From an uncultured Paracoccaceae bacterium (lineage in GTDB: Bacteria > Pseudomonadota > Alphaproteobacteria > Rhodobacterales > Rhodobacteraceae), in the NCBI GenBank assembly GCA_947493745.1, contig CANLSM010000011.1, positions 1 to 64,000 of the forward strand: DNA of 64,000 nt, in the 5' to 3' direction. The translations under genes and the position numbers were made by a program. This document shows, one piece after another, positions 25,417 to 33,783 of this stretch; position 1 is the first letter of the stretch, and each line of letters opens with the position of its first letter. Under the pieces are notes generated by a model. It saw only the letters and a list, made by a program, of their open reading frames with translations. It was not told the origin of the DNA and did not search any database.

Positions 25417-26181
25417 TCAAGTTGAGACGGCCAGAACCCGCGTTTCCCAGTCCTTGCATTTCCGCGCGAGCGCGTCCCGGAACGGGTGGTCCGTGATGAC
25501 CATGTCGATCTCCTCCAGCGAGCCTATGCGGACCGGGGCGCTGCGCTGGAATTTCGTGTGATCGGCGACGAGAATGACAGAGCGCGCCTGATGGATGATC
25601 GCCTTGGCCACCCGCACCTCCTGCACGTCGAAATCGGTCAGATCGCCGTCTGCGTCCAGCGCCGAGGCCCCGATGACGGCGAAATCCACCTTGAACTGCT
25701 CGATCGTCTGCGCCGCCAGATCACCGACGAGCCCGCCATCGGTCCGGCGCAGGATACCGCCCGCGACGATCACCTCGCAATGCGGGTTCTCCACAAGGAT
25801 ATTGGCGACATTCATGTTGTTCGTCACGACCATGATATCGCGATGATCCAGAAGCGCGCGGGCCACGGCCTCGGTCGTTGTGCCGATATTGAGAAAGAGC
25901 GATGCGTTGTCGGGTATCTGGTCGGCGCAAAGGGCGGCGATTGCTGCCTTGGCCTTGGCATTCAGCTCCCGCCGGTCCTGATAGCCGATATTGCGCACGG
26001 ATGACGGGAGCACCGCGCCGCCATGCACCCGTTGCACCTGACGCGCATCGGCAAGATCGCCAAGATCCCGACGGATGGTTTGCAAGGTGACGTCGAACCG
26101 CGCCGCCAGATCCTCGACCGTTACGCGGTTTTCGCTGCGCAGGATGTCGAGGATTTCGGTCTGGCGGAAGTTCAGCGGCAT
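25417..26181 (-). CDS. glpR: DeoR-family repressor of glycerol-3-phosphate metabolism
   Basis: A 254-residue DeoR regulator. The N-terminal helix-turn-helix is FRQTEILDILRSENRVTVEDLAARFDVTLQTIRRDLGDL, and the effector domain of the phosphosugar type includes LFLNIGTTTEAVARAL and VVTNNMNVANIL. It is divergent from glpD across 111 bp containing two AAACGAAAA half-sites, the standard arrangement for glpR. The expected inducer is glycerol 3-phosphate. The hmgA palindrome begins two bases after its stop. Confidence 0.92.
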   Translation of the reverse strand: MPLNFRQTEILDILRSENRVTVEDLAARFDVTLQTIRRDLGDLADARQVQRVHGGAVLPSSVRNIGYQDRRELNAKAKAAIAALCADQIPDNASLFLNIGTTTEAVARALLDHRDIMVVTNNMNVANILVENPHCEVIVAGGILRRTDGGLVGDLAAQTIEQFKVDFAVIGASALDADGDLTDFDVQEVRVAKAIIHQARSVILVADHTKFQRSAPVRIGSLEEIDMVITDHPFRDALARKCKDWETRVLAVST

Positions 26182-26213
26182 GGGATTCCTACATTCGAGC
26201 TCAAAGCGAGCCT

Positions 26214-26244
26214 AAACGAAAATAAACTTCCAAAAAACGAAAAA
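26214..26244. promoter_or_regulatory. Candidate GlpR sites between glpR and glpD
   Basis: AAACGAAAAT at 26214-26223 and AAACGAAAAA at 26235-26244, offset 21 bp (two helix turns). They resemble the CGAAMAT half of GlpR-type operators and lie in an unusually A-rich 60-bp stretch between the divergent genes. Confidence 0.5.
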
Positions 26245-26292
26245 ATATGAAAAGGAGGGATTGAAAGAATCTCCTGCAAAAGAGGACCCGCC

Positions 26293-27870
26293 ATGGCATC
26301 CGGCAATGACGACAAGATGTTCGATGTTCTGGTCATCGGCGGCGGCATCAACGGATGCGGCATCGCGCGGGACGCGGTCGGGCGCGGTCTGTCGGTTGCA
26401 CTGATCGAGATGGACGATCTGGCCTCTGCCACGTCCTCGGCCTCGACCAAGCTCTTCCATGGCGGACTGCGCTATCTTGAGTATTTCGAGATCAATCTGG
26501 TGCGCAAGGCGCTGATCGAACGCGAGACACTGCTGACCGCCATGCCGCATATCAGTTGGCCGATGCGGTTTGTTCTGCCCTATCACAAGGACATGCGGTT
26601 TGAGGGCGAAACGCCGACCTCGAAACTGCTTGGCGTCTTCATGCCCTGGATGCGGGGGCGGCGGCCCGCCTGGCTGATCCGTTTTGGACTGTTCCTTTAT
26701 GACAATCTGGGCGGGCGCAAAATTCTGCCCGGAACCAAGACGCTCGACCTGCGCAAGGATGACGCGGGCCTCGCGCTCGATCCCAAGTTCGAGAAGGGCT
26801 TCGAGTATTCCGACTGCTGGATCGAGGATGCACGGCTCGTGGTGCTGAACGCGCGCGATGCACAGGAGCGGGGGGCAACCGTTCTGACCCGCACCAAGGT
26901 AACCGAGGCCGCCCGAAGCGGTGATCACTGGGCGGTTCAGGTCGAGGACAAGAACGACAAGTCCGTCCGCCACATGAGAGCCAGATGTCTGGTGAACGCG
27001 GGCGGCCCGTGGGTCGAGGACATCATCCGCAACACCGCCCGGATCAATTCGACCGAAGGGGTGCGGCTGGTCCGGGGCTCTCACATCGTGACGAAGAAAC
27101 TCTTCGATCACGACAAGGCCTATTTCTTTCAGGGCGAGGACGGGCGGATCATCTTCGCCATTCCCTACGAGACCGATTTCACCCTGATAGGCACGACCGA
27201 CAAGGATCATCAGAGCGATCCGCGTTCAGCGGAATGCACGGATGAAGAGCGGGATTACCTCTGCGCCTTCGCCTCGAAATACTTCGAGAGACCTGTGACG
27301 CCGGAAGATGTTGTCTGGACCTATTCCGGCGTGCGCCCGCTTTATGACGACGGGGCCAAATCCGCCACCGCGGCAACCCGTGACTACGTGCTGTCGCTGG
27401 ATGAAAACGGCCCGCCATTGCTCAATGTCTTCGGAGGCAAGATCACGACCTATCGCAAGCTTGCCGAGGCATCGCTGGACAAGATCGCACAGTTCTTTCC
27501 CAAGGCAAGCGGGGACTGGACCGCAGGTGTTCCCCTGCCCGGAGGAGACTTTGCCGTTGCAGATTTCGACGCTCTGGTGATCGGCCTGCGCGAGACCTAC
27601 CCCTTCCTTGATGCGTTCTGGGCAAGGCGGCTGGTGCGCGCGTACGGCACTGAGGCAACAGTCATCCTTGGTGATGCGAAAACCGCAGAAGATCTGGGTG
27701 AGACTTTCGGCGGCACCCTGACCGCCCGCGAGATTACATGGCTGATGGACAAGGAATATGCGCAGACGGCCACGGATGTTGTCTGGCGCCGCTCAAAACT
27801 GGGTCTGCGGATGACAGCGGACGAGACTTCGGCTCTTGACACATGGATGGCCGAGAGGTTGGCTCGATAA
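26293..27870 (+). CDS. glpD: Glycerol-3-phosphate dehydrogenase, FAD-dependent
   Basis: A 525-residue membrane-associated flavoprotein oxidising glycerol 3-phosphate to dihydroxyacetone phosphate and passing electrons to quinone. The FAD motif is DVLVIGGGINGCGIARDAVGRG, then SSASTKLFHGGLRYLEY and VNAGGPWVEDI, with DYVLSLDENGPPLLNVFGGKITTYRKLAE near the C-terminal third, all typical of GlpD. AGAGGA precedes ATG 26293. No glycerol kinase or facilitator is adjacent. DHA phosphate is also the product of a DHA kinase such as that at 16284, a metabolic convergence rather than a shared operon. Confidence 0.96.
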   Translation: MASGNDDKMFDVLVIGGGINGCGIARDAVGRGLSVALIEMDDLASATSSASTKLFHGGLRYLEYFEINLVRKALIERETLLTAMPHISWPMRFVLPYHKDMRFEGETPTSKLLGVFMPWMRGRRPAWLIRFGLFLYDNLGGRKILPGTKTLDLRKDDAGLALDPKFEKGFEYSDCWIEDARLVVLNARDAQERGATVLTRTKVTEAARSGDHWAVQVEDKNDKSVRHMRARCLVNAGGPWVEDIIRNTARINSTEGVRLVRGSHIVTKKLFDHDKAYFFQGEDGRIIFAIPYETDFTLIGTTDKDHQSDPRSAECTDEERDYLCAFASKYFERPVTPEDVVWTYSGVRPLYDDGAKSATAATRDYVLSLDENGPPLLNVFGGKITTYRKLAEASLDKIAQFFPKASGDWTAGVPLPGGDFAVADFDALVIGLRETYPFLDAFWARRLVRAYGTEATVILGDAKTAEDLGETFGGTLTAREITWLMDKEYAQTATDVVWRRSKLGLRMTADETSALDTWMAERLAR

Positions 27871-27893
27871 AGGTATTTTGAGAAGGATTTAAT

Positions 27894-28349
27894 GTGTTCT
27901 GCAATTTCATCAGGTTTGGCCTTTCGGCTTTATCCGCACTTGTGATCTCCGCCTGCTCGGAAATCCAGCTTCAGGCGCCCAGCGATCTCGGCAGCCGGGA
28001 ACTGACCGGTCGTGTGGCTGAACGCGGTGGAGAGTTCGGCTCCGGCCTTGGCGGGTTCTACTATGCTTTTCAGGTGGTCGAGATAGACGGGCTCGCGGCG
28101 GTTTGCGGGACCAAGGCCTTCACGGGCCATTCCCGCCGAACGGCCTCGGAGGAGCTTTTGCAGAACAGCAATCTCTTCATTGAGGAAACCCGTGTGATCA
28201 ACAGCTTTGGCTACTTTGCTCGGGCCGACTCGCGCGAGGAACTTCTGACAACGACTGCAAATTGCCGGACGCTCGGGGTGTTCTGGGATCCGTCCTTTGC
28301 GCGGGCGACCTGGACGATCACCCGAAACAAGAACCGCATCCGGGTTTGA
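27894..28349 (+). CDS. Lipoprotein, paralogue A of a tandem pair
   Basis: A 151-residue predicted lipoprotein, GTG start at 27894 with AAGGA seven bases upstream. The signal segment LSALVISAC ends in a lipobox with Cys21. The mature part has DLGSRELTGRV, YAFQVVEIDGLAAVCGTKAF and NCRTLGVFWDPSF, closely matching the gene at 28557 in order and length, including two conserved cysteines that could form a disulfide. Family not recognised. It begins 23 bases after glpD and could be read through from it. Confidence 0.78.
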   Translation: MFCNFIRFGLSALSALVISACSEIQLQAPSDLGSRELTGRVAERGGEFGSGLGGFYYAFQVVEIDGLAAVCGTKAFTGHSRRTASEELLQNSNLFIEETRVINSFGYFARADSREELLTTTANCRTLGVFWDPSFARATWTITRNKNRIRV

Positions 28350-28470
28350 TTTCAGCCTCAGGTAGATTTCTGTTGCTGACGACTCAGCCAGCCACTAAGA
28401 CATTCACCGCGCCTTTGGTCAGGTAGTTTCCAAGGGCGAATGTTGAGAGATGTGATTGTCGGCCCGTTTT

Positions 28471-28483
28471 TGAATGTCATTCA
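28471..28483. promoter_or_regulatory. Short inverted repeat before lipoprotein B
   Basis: TGAATG-T-CATTCA, perfect 6-bp arms, 73 bp upstream of the start at 28557 in a 207-bp gap. A possible operator; no factor is suggested. The rest of the gap shows no gene or clear terminator. Confidence 0.3.
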
Positions 28484-28556
28484 TTGGAAACCCAAGATTT
28501 CAGCGCCTTTCTGACATGAAAACCGTCAAGCCGTTATTGATTTGAGGACAGAATAA

Positions 28557-29012
28557 ATGATCAAACTGATGCCCCGTTGTTTCACGACCCTGCTGGTTGC
28601 CGCGACACTGGCCGCCTGTGCGGATAGCCCGCTGGTGACCTCCACCGATCTTGGTACCAAATCGCTGGGAGGCAGGGTTGAATTCGGCGGTGTTCGCTGG
28701 AATGGCATTTTAGGCGGCGTCCGCTTTGCCTTTCAGGTTGTTGATATTCAGGGCCAGGCTGCCGTTTGTGGCGTGAAGGTGTTTGACAACGCCTCTGGGC
28801 GCAGTGTTTCGACGGACTTCCTGCGGGACACACGCCTCTTTATCGGCGAGACTCAGATCATGAGTTCGTTTGTGTACTTTGCGGAAGCGCCCAATGTCGA
28901 TCGCGCCGGACTTACGCCGGCCAAATGCCGGTCCCTCGGTGTTGCCTGGGACCCGTCATTTGCAACTGCCGAGTGGCGTTTGGAGAACAGACGAAACACT
29001 TACCGCGTCTGA
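28557..29012 (+). CDS. Lipoprotein, paralogue B of a tandem pair
   Basis: A 151-residue predicted lipoprotein. The signal peptide ends LAAC (lipobox, Cys21) after MIKLMPRCFTTLLVAAT. The mature region parallels paralogue A: DLGTKSLGGRV, FAFQVVDIQGQAAVCGVKVF, LFIGETQI, KCRSLGVAWDPSF and a terminal RV. The equal length and conserved Cys pair show tandem duplication followed by divergence. The 207-bp gap and inverted repeat before it suggest a separate promoter. Function unknown; an outer-membrane or periplasmic location is inferred from the lipobox. Confidence 0.8.
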   Translation: MIKLMPRCFTTLLVAATLAACADSPLVTSTDLGTKSLGGRVEFGGVRWNGILGGVRFAFQVVDIQGQAAVCGVKVFDNASGRSVSTDFLRDTRLFIGETQIMSSFVYFAEAPNVDRAGLTPAKCRSLGVAWDPSFATAEWRLENRRNTYRV

Positions 29013-29014
29013 GC

Positions 29015-29365
29015 CTAGTTAAGCTCGACGGCAAAACTCTCCGACCATCCGTGCACACTGTCGCTGGCGCGGATGGTCACCTCGCTGGTGCCATCTGGTA
29101 TTTGAACGCTGCTCAGTGAGCGTGTGAAGGGCTGCTCGTTGACATGCGGGTGGAAAAGCTCGCGATAGCCCACCTCCTGCCCATCGGCGAAAACCTTCCA
29201 GCCGTTTGCATAGTGATCCCAGCCGGTGTCGCCATGCGCCAGGGTCACGTCGAAACGCCAGGCGTCACCCTGAGCGGTGGCCACCACTTTCACGATTTCA
29301 ACGTCACCCGCCAGACCGGCCAGAGGGTTGAGGCACAGCAGGCTTGTCATCAGAATACGCAACAT
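29015..29365 (-). CDS. Small periplasmic protein of unknown function
   Basis: A 116-residue protein with a signal peptide (MLRILMTSLLCLNPLAGLAG). ATG 29365 is preferred because GGAGAGACAG precedes it; a longer in-frame start at 29401 would mask the signal. The mature part is a compact beta-rich domain (DAWRFDVTLAHGDTGWDHYANGWKV, then TSEVTIRASDSVHGW), similar to conserved alphaproteobacterial hypothetical proteins. It converges on lipoprotein B with a two-base gap and is divergent from asd. Confidence 0.75.
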   Translation of the reverse strand: MLRILMTSLLCLNPLAGLAGDVEIVKVVATAQGDAWRFDVTLAHGDTGWDHYANGWKVFADGQEVGYRELFHPHVNEQPFTRSLSSVQIPDGTSEVTIRASDSVHGWSESFAVELN

Positions 29366-29517
29366 CTGTCTCTCCGGTTCCTTTTTGCAGACCTCTAGCA
29401 CGCGTCACGGGCTGGCGCGATCACAAGTGTCTGATCCTCATTTCCTCTTTCCAAGATGGCAGGTGGGGTTTAGGGATGCCCCCGTCCAGAAACCAACCAG
29501 ACGCAGGAGTAAGAAAA

Positions 29518-30540
29518 GTGGGCTACCGTATCGCCGTCGTAGGTGCCACAGGCAATGTGGGCCGCGAAATGCTGAACATTCTGGCCGAGCGCCAGTTTCC
29601 CGTCGATGAGATTGCAGCGCTTGCGAGCCGCAAATCCATGGGCACCGAATGCAGCTTTGGCGACACCACCCTGAAGACCGACGACCTGGACACGTTCGAC
29701 TTCACCGGCTGGGATATTGCGCTGTTCGCCATCGGCTCGGACGCGACAAAGAAATATGCGCCCAGGGCTGCCAAGGCGGGCTGTGTGGTGATCGACAACT
29801 CATCGCTCTACCGCTACGACCCGGATGTGCCGCTGATCGTGCCGGAGGTGAACCCTGAGGCGATCGAAGGCTATGCCAAGAAGAACATCATCGCGAACCC
29901 GAACTGCTCGACAGCACAGATGGTCGTCGCACTGAAGCCACTCCATGACCGGGCCCGGATCAAGCGGGTTGTGGTCTCGACCTACCAGTCGGTCTCGGGT
30001 TCAGGCAAAAGTGCGATGGATGAGCTGTGGCTCCAGACCAAGGGCATGTATGTCCCGGGGCAGGAGGTCGCGCCGTCAGTTTACAGCAAGCAGATCGCCT
30101 TCAACGTCATTCCGCATATCGACAGTTTCATGGAAGACGGGACCACCAAGGAAGAGTGGAAGATGGTCGCCGAGACCAAGAAGATCGTTGATCCGGCGAT
30201 CAAGGTCACCGCGACATGCGTCCGCGTGCCGGTCTTTGTCGGCCATTCCGAGGCTGTGAATATCGAAACCGAGGACTTCCTCGACGAAGAAGAAGCCCGC
30301 GAAATCCTGCGCGAAGCACCCGGTATCGTGGTCGTCGATAAACGCGAGGATGGCGGCTACATCACACCGGTCGAATGCGTCGGCGATTTCACCACTTTCA
30401 TCAGCCGTATCCGGCAGGACAGCACCATTGAAAACGGGCTCAATCTGTGGTGTGTCTCTGACAACCTCAGAAAAGGTGCCGCGCTCAACGCCGTGCAGAT
30501 TGCCGAGCTTTTGGGACGGAAGGTGCTCAAAAAGGGATAG
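29518..30540 (+). CDS. asd: Aspartate-semialdehyde dehydrogenase
   Basis: A 340-residue NADPH-dependent enzyme reducing aspartyl phosphate to the semialdehyde for lysine, diaminopimelate, threonine and methionine synthesis. The Rossmann motif is YRIAVVGATGNVGREML, the catalytic Cys is in NPNCSTAQMV, and the phosphate and substrate site is VSTYQSVSGSGKSAMDEL. The start is GTG 29518, with GGAG nine bases upstream, giving the normal family length; a frame reaching back to 29344 has an unrelated leader. A monocistronic housekeeping gene. Confidence 0.95.
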   Translation: MGYRIAVVGATGNVGREMLNILAERQFPVDEIAALASRKSMGTECSFGDTTLKTDDLDTFDFTGWDIALFAIGSDATKKYAPRAAKAGCVVIDNSSLYRYDPDVPLIVPEVNPEAIEGYAKKNIIANPNCSTAQMVVALKPLHDRARIKRVVVSTYQSVSGSGKSAMDELWLQTKGMYVPGQEVAPSVYSKQIAFNVIPHIDSFMEDGTTKEEWKMVAETKKIVDPAIKVTATCVRVPVFVGHSEAVNIETEDFLDEEEAREILREAPGIVVVDKREDGGYITPVECVGDFTTFISRIRQDSTIENGLNLWCVSDNLRKGAALNAVQIAELLGRKVLKKG

Positions 30541-30549
30541 GGACCGTTC

Positions 30550-31131
30550 TTGACGTATAGGGTAATGCAGTCCGGATTTGTCGGACTACTGACGGGGGCG
30601 CTGGTTGCGGCGACCCCGTCTTTTGCTGAAGGCGAGTGGAGTATCGGGGCTTTCGGCGGCCAGATGACCAGCAATGACTGGATCCGCATCTTCGATCCAG
30701 CCTCTCTGGACTGGGAGAATTCCTATCTTTACGGGCTCACGCTGAGCTATGAGCGTCCCCGCGCCGACAGCCGGTTTACCTGGGGGGCGGAGTTGCAACT
30801 GGTCCAGCACACAGGCCTGCAGGATCACAACGAGATCAACTTCCCCGTCACCCTGCGCTATACGCCCGATGACAGCTGGTTTGGCGTCTTTGACAGCTTC
30901 TCCTACGGGATCGGGCTGTCACTGGCCTCGGACAAGCCGGAGATCGAGCTGAACCGCAAGGAGGACACGGCCGAGTTGCTGATCTACTGGATGGCTGAAC
31001 TGGAGTTCGACACCCCCCTGGAGCAGCAGGATGTCTTCGTCCGTCTGCATCACCGCTCCGATGGCTACGGCCTGATGGAGGTCGATAACGGCTCCAACGG
31101 CATCGTCTTCGGCTTTCGGCAGAGGTTCTGA
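30550..31131 (+). CDS. PagL/acyloxyacyl hydrolase-like outer-membrane beta-barrel
   Basis: A 193-residue protein with a signal peptide ending TPSFA and alternating strands ending in a terminal Phe (IVFGFRQRF), typical of an outer-membrane barrel. Near the C-terminus, RLHHRSDGYGLMEVDNGSN resembles the HxSNA...E region of PagL lipid A 3-O-deacylases, with His, Ser and a downstream Glu available as the catalytic set. TTG 30550 (GGGA six bases upstream) gives a basic signal n-region; ATG 30565 is the alternative. It begins nine bases after asd. The activity on lipid A is inferred. Confidence 0.68.
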   Translation: MTYRVMQSGFVGLLTGALVAATPSFAEGEWSIGAFGGQMTSNDWIRIFDPASLDWENSYLYGLTLSYERPRADSRFTWGAELQLVQHTGLQDHNEINFPVTLRYTPDDSWFGVFDSFSYGIGLSLASDKPEIELNRKEDTAELLIYWMAELEFDTPLEQQDVFVRLHHRSDGYGLMEVDNGSNGIVFGFRQRF

Positions 31132-31776
31132 TCAGATCGGCGCGAATTCCGCGTTCTCGTAGACCTGCAATTCGCCCGAACCGATCTCGTTCCAAAGTCC
31201 ATGGAGCGAAAGCTCACCGCTTTCCACACCTTCGGCGACGAACGGGAAGGTCATCAGGTTCTCAAGACTGGTCAGGATGCACTCCTTCTCCAGCGCCTCA
31301 AGCCGCTCCCTGCGGTCGGTGATCGACTTGACCCGCTCATAGCCCGGACGCAGAAGGTCCATCCAGCGGCCGACAAAGCTTGTCTCCTGCTCCAGTTGCG
31401 GGGCATTGCCCTCGCACATCTCGTGACAGCCTTCCACGCCACCGCAATTGGAATGGCCGACAACAAGGATGTTCGAGACCTTCAGCGCAGTGACGCCATA
31501 TTCGATCACCGCAGACGTGCCATGCAGATCGCCGTCCGGTTTGTAGGGCGGCACAAGATTGGCGATGTTGCGGTGGATGAAGAACTCACCCATATCCGCC
31601 CCGAATATGGATGTCACATGCACGCGGCTGTCGCAGCACGAGATGATCATCGCGCGCGGGCGCTGTCCTTCCGAGGCCAGCCGTGCATACCATGCAGCAT
31701 TTTCCGAAAACTGCGTGGCCTTCCAGCCCTTGTACCTCTGAACAAGAAAAGATGGCAGCCGCTTTGCGTGTTTCAT
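31132..31776 (-). CDS. Beta-class carbonic anhydrase
   Basis: A 214-residue cytoplasmic enzyme interconverting CO2 and bicarbonate. The zinc ligands are Cys48 (CCDSR, with Asp49 and Arg51 as the catalytic dyad), His108 and Cys111 (GHSNCGGVEG). The length matches the plant-type beta class. It ends directly against the convergent PagL-like gene and is divergent from the Hpt-like gene, sharing a 150-bp region that holds a CtrA-type box. Confidence 0.95.
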   Translation of the reverse strand: MKHAKRLPSFLVQRYKGWKATQFSENAAWYARLASEGQRPRAMIISCCDSRVHVTSIFGADMGEFFIHRNIANLVPPYKPDGDLHGTSAVIEYGVTALKVSNILVVGHSNCGGVEGCHEMCEGNAPQLEQETSFVGRWMDLLRPGYERVKSITDRRERLEALEKECILTSLENLMTFPFVAEGVESGELSLHGLWNEIGSGELQVYENAEFAPI

Positions 31777-31821
31777 CCCAAACCCCTAGCAAGATTCCAG
31801 TAATCTAAACTTGTCAGCTAA

Positions 31822-31860
31822 TTAAGGCATTCTTAACCCAGATTACCAGAGGCCGAATAA
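31822..31860 (+). promoter_or_regulatory. Perfect CtrA-type box and candidate promoter
   Basis: TTAA (31822-31825), seven bases, TTAACC (31833-31838): an exact TTAA-N7-TTAAC match to the alphaproteobacterial CtrA consensus. A GAATAA -10 candidate follows at 31855-31860, 16 bp from TTAACC, so the second half could overlap the -35 region as at CtrA-activated promoters. The Hpt-like gene starts at 31927. The box is also upstream of the divergent carbonic anhydrase. Confidence 0.65.
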
Positions 31861-31926
31861 CCGCCTGTTGACCATTCGCTCCTATACGTGGTGTCGGAGT
31901 GGATGGAACGGCCTGAGGGGGCAACG

Positions 31927-32304
31927 ATGTCACAAGTGGTGTCCTGGGCTTGCCGGGACCAGCCGCGATTCGACTACACGGCAGCCCGTGAGCTTCAGCT
32001 CATGATGGGCCGTGATCGGTTTGCCCAGATGATCGAACACAGTGTCTTCAAGATGATTGACCGTGTTTGCCTGCTGGAAAAGGCCCTTCACGCAGGAGAT
32101 CTGGCGACCGCACGGGAAATTGCCACCAAGCTGGACGTGATGGGCAGGCAAACCGGGCTTGAGGATTTCGCGCGTGTCGCAGAGGATGTCGCGAATTGCT
32201 GCGATGTGGGCGATCCCGTTGCAATCGGTGCCGTCGTGGCCCGGCTGGTGCGTACTGGCGAGATCAGTTTCTTCTCGGTCCTTGAAATGACCGAGACCAT
32301 CTGA
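31927..32304 (+). CDS. Degenerate Hpt-like helical protein
   Basis: A 125-residue, mostly helical cytoplasmic protein. The stretch AREIATKLDVMGRQTGLEDFARVAEDV aligns with the phosphotransfer helix of Hpt domains (A-H-T-L-K-G...), but the phosphorylated His is replaced by Thr67. It therefore looks like a phosphotransfer fold without phosphate chemistry. ATG 31927 follows GAGGGGGC; an in-frame start at 31888 is less likely. The CtrA-type box upstream suggests a place in the CckA-ChpT-CtrA network, perhaps as a decoy or scaffold. The fold assignment is by eye. Confidence 0.6.
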   Translation: MSQVVSWACRDQPRFDYTAARELQLMMGRDRFAQMIEHSVFKMIDRVCLLEKALHAGDLATAREIATKLDVMGRQTGLEDFARVAEDVANCCDVGDPVAIGAVVARLVRTGEISFFSVLEMTETI

Positions 32305-32379
32305 GGCCGCTTAGGGCTTGAATGGAAGGCGGTTTTTCATAGGGTGGCCGGAACACTCTCATTTCAGGGGCTCGCCGCC

Positions 32380-33783
32380 ATGTCCGCTACGTTTTCTCAG
32401 GGTTCCGACACGGCAGTTCCCATACGGATCGTCGATACTGAAGGTCTGTCAGCGCTGAAAGCGTCCTTGGGTGCGCCGGATCAGACGTGGCTCGAAGGGC
32501 AGGGTTTCGCGGCCAAGCTCGGGCAGTTTGTGCTGCTGCCGGCATCCGACGGGTCGGTCGGGTCGGTTCTGGCGGGCCGGGGAAACGCCTCGGCGCGGGA
32601 ACGCGGGCGGTTCCATCTGGCCGACCTTGCGACCAGGCTGCCCAATGGCGTCTACAGCCTGTCTGATGACACCGATCCAGAAATTGCGGAGGAGTTGGCG
32701 CTCGGCTGGCTGCTGCAAAGCTACAGATTTGACCGCTACAAGAAGGCCGGATCCGCGGCGGCGGGTCTTGTTGCGCCAGCGGGCGTCGATGCCGGACGGC
32801 TGGAGACCATTGCGGCTGGCGCGACACTCGCCTGTGATCTGATCAACACCCCTGCCTCCGACATGGGTCCCGATGCGCTCGAAACTGCGGTCCGTGATCT
32901 GGCCGGTGCCTTTGGTGCCGAGATAAACGTGACCACCGGGGCGGATCTGCTGGAGAAAAACCTGCCAATGATCCATGCGGTGGGGCGCGCCTCCGATCAG
33001 GCGCCGCGCCTGCTGGATCTGCGTTGGGGTCACGCAGCCGGGCCGAAAGTCACGCTGGTCGGCAAGGGCGTCTGTTTCGATACCGGCGGCCTGAACATCA
33101 AGCCGGGCCGGTCAATGGGGCTGATGAAAAAGGATATGGGTGGGGCGGCAAATGTGCTTGGGCTGGCCCGTATGATCATGTCCTCGAACCTGCCGGTTCA
33201 GCTTCGGGTCCTCGTTCCGGCGGTCGAAAACTCGATTTCCGCAGGCGCATTCCGGCCTCAGGATGTGTTGACCAGCCGCAAGGGGCTGAGCGTTGAGATC
33301 AACAACACCGATGCGGAAGGCCGGTTGGTTCTTGCCGATGCCCTGACGCTCGGCGATGAGGAGACCCCCGATCTGATGATCTGCATGGCGACGCTGACCG
33401 GCGCGGCGCGGGTGGCGCTCGGCCCGGACCTGCCGCCCTATTTTACTGATCAGCAAGGTCTCGCCTCGGATCTGGAGGCAAGCGCGCAAAGGGTGTCCGA
33501 TCCGCTCTGGCGGCTGCCGTTCTGGAACCCTTACGAGAAGATGATCGAACCCGACATCGCAGATCTCGACAACGCGCCGTCAGGCGGTTTTGCCGGTGCC
33601 ATAACAGCCGCGCTCTTTCTTCGACGTTTCGTGGAGAATGCTGCCGAGTTTGCGCATTTCGACATCTATGGGTGGACGCCATCAGCTCTTCCCGCGCGTC
33701 CCAAGGGTGGGGCGTGCCAGGGTGCCCGCGCAATTTTCGATATGATTTCTCATCGCTACGGAGGCACAGGCGATGCCGCTTGA
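32380..33783 (+). CDS. Leucyl aminopeptidase family protein (M17)
   Basis: A 467-residue dizinc/manganese aminopeptidase. The metal and catalytic signatures are GVCFDTGGLNIKPGRSMGLMKKDMGGAA (Lys and Asp ligands) and the diagnostic NNTDAEGRLVLADAL. ATG 32380 is chosen; a GTG at 32344 adds an unconserved leader. Its last 11 bases overlap the NlpC/P60 gene, so the two are translated together, a pairing suited to turnover of cell-wall or other peptides. Confidence 0.93.
   Translation: MSATFSQGSDTAVPIRIVDTEGLSALKASLGAPDQTWLEGQGFAAKLGQFVLLPASDGSVGSVLAGRGNASARERGRFHLADLATRLPNGVYSLSDDTDPEIAEELALGWLLQSYRFDRYKKAGSAAAGLVAPAGVDAGRLETIAAGATLACDLINTPASDMGPDALETAVRDLAGAFGAEINVTTGADLLEKNLPMIHAVGRASDQAPRLLDLRWGHAAGPKVTLVGKGVCFDTGGLNIKPGRSMGLMKKDMGGAANVLGLARMIMSSNLPVQLRVLVPAVENSISAGAFRPQDVLTSRKGLSVEINNTDAEGRLVLADALTLGDEETPDLMICMATLTGAARVALGPDLPPYFTDQQGLASDLEASAQRVSDPLWRLPFWNPYEKMIEPDIADLDNAPSGGFAGAITAALFLRRFVENAAEFAHFDIYGWTPSALPARPKGGACQGARAIFDMISHRYGGTGDAA

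Noticed and set aside
23878-25425. 515-codon plus-strand frame opposite hmgA
   Set aside because: Antisense to a clear dioxygenase; high-GC third positions keep the complementary frame open. Composition is His/Arg-rich without domain motifs.
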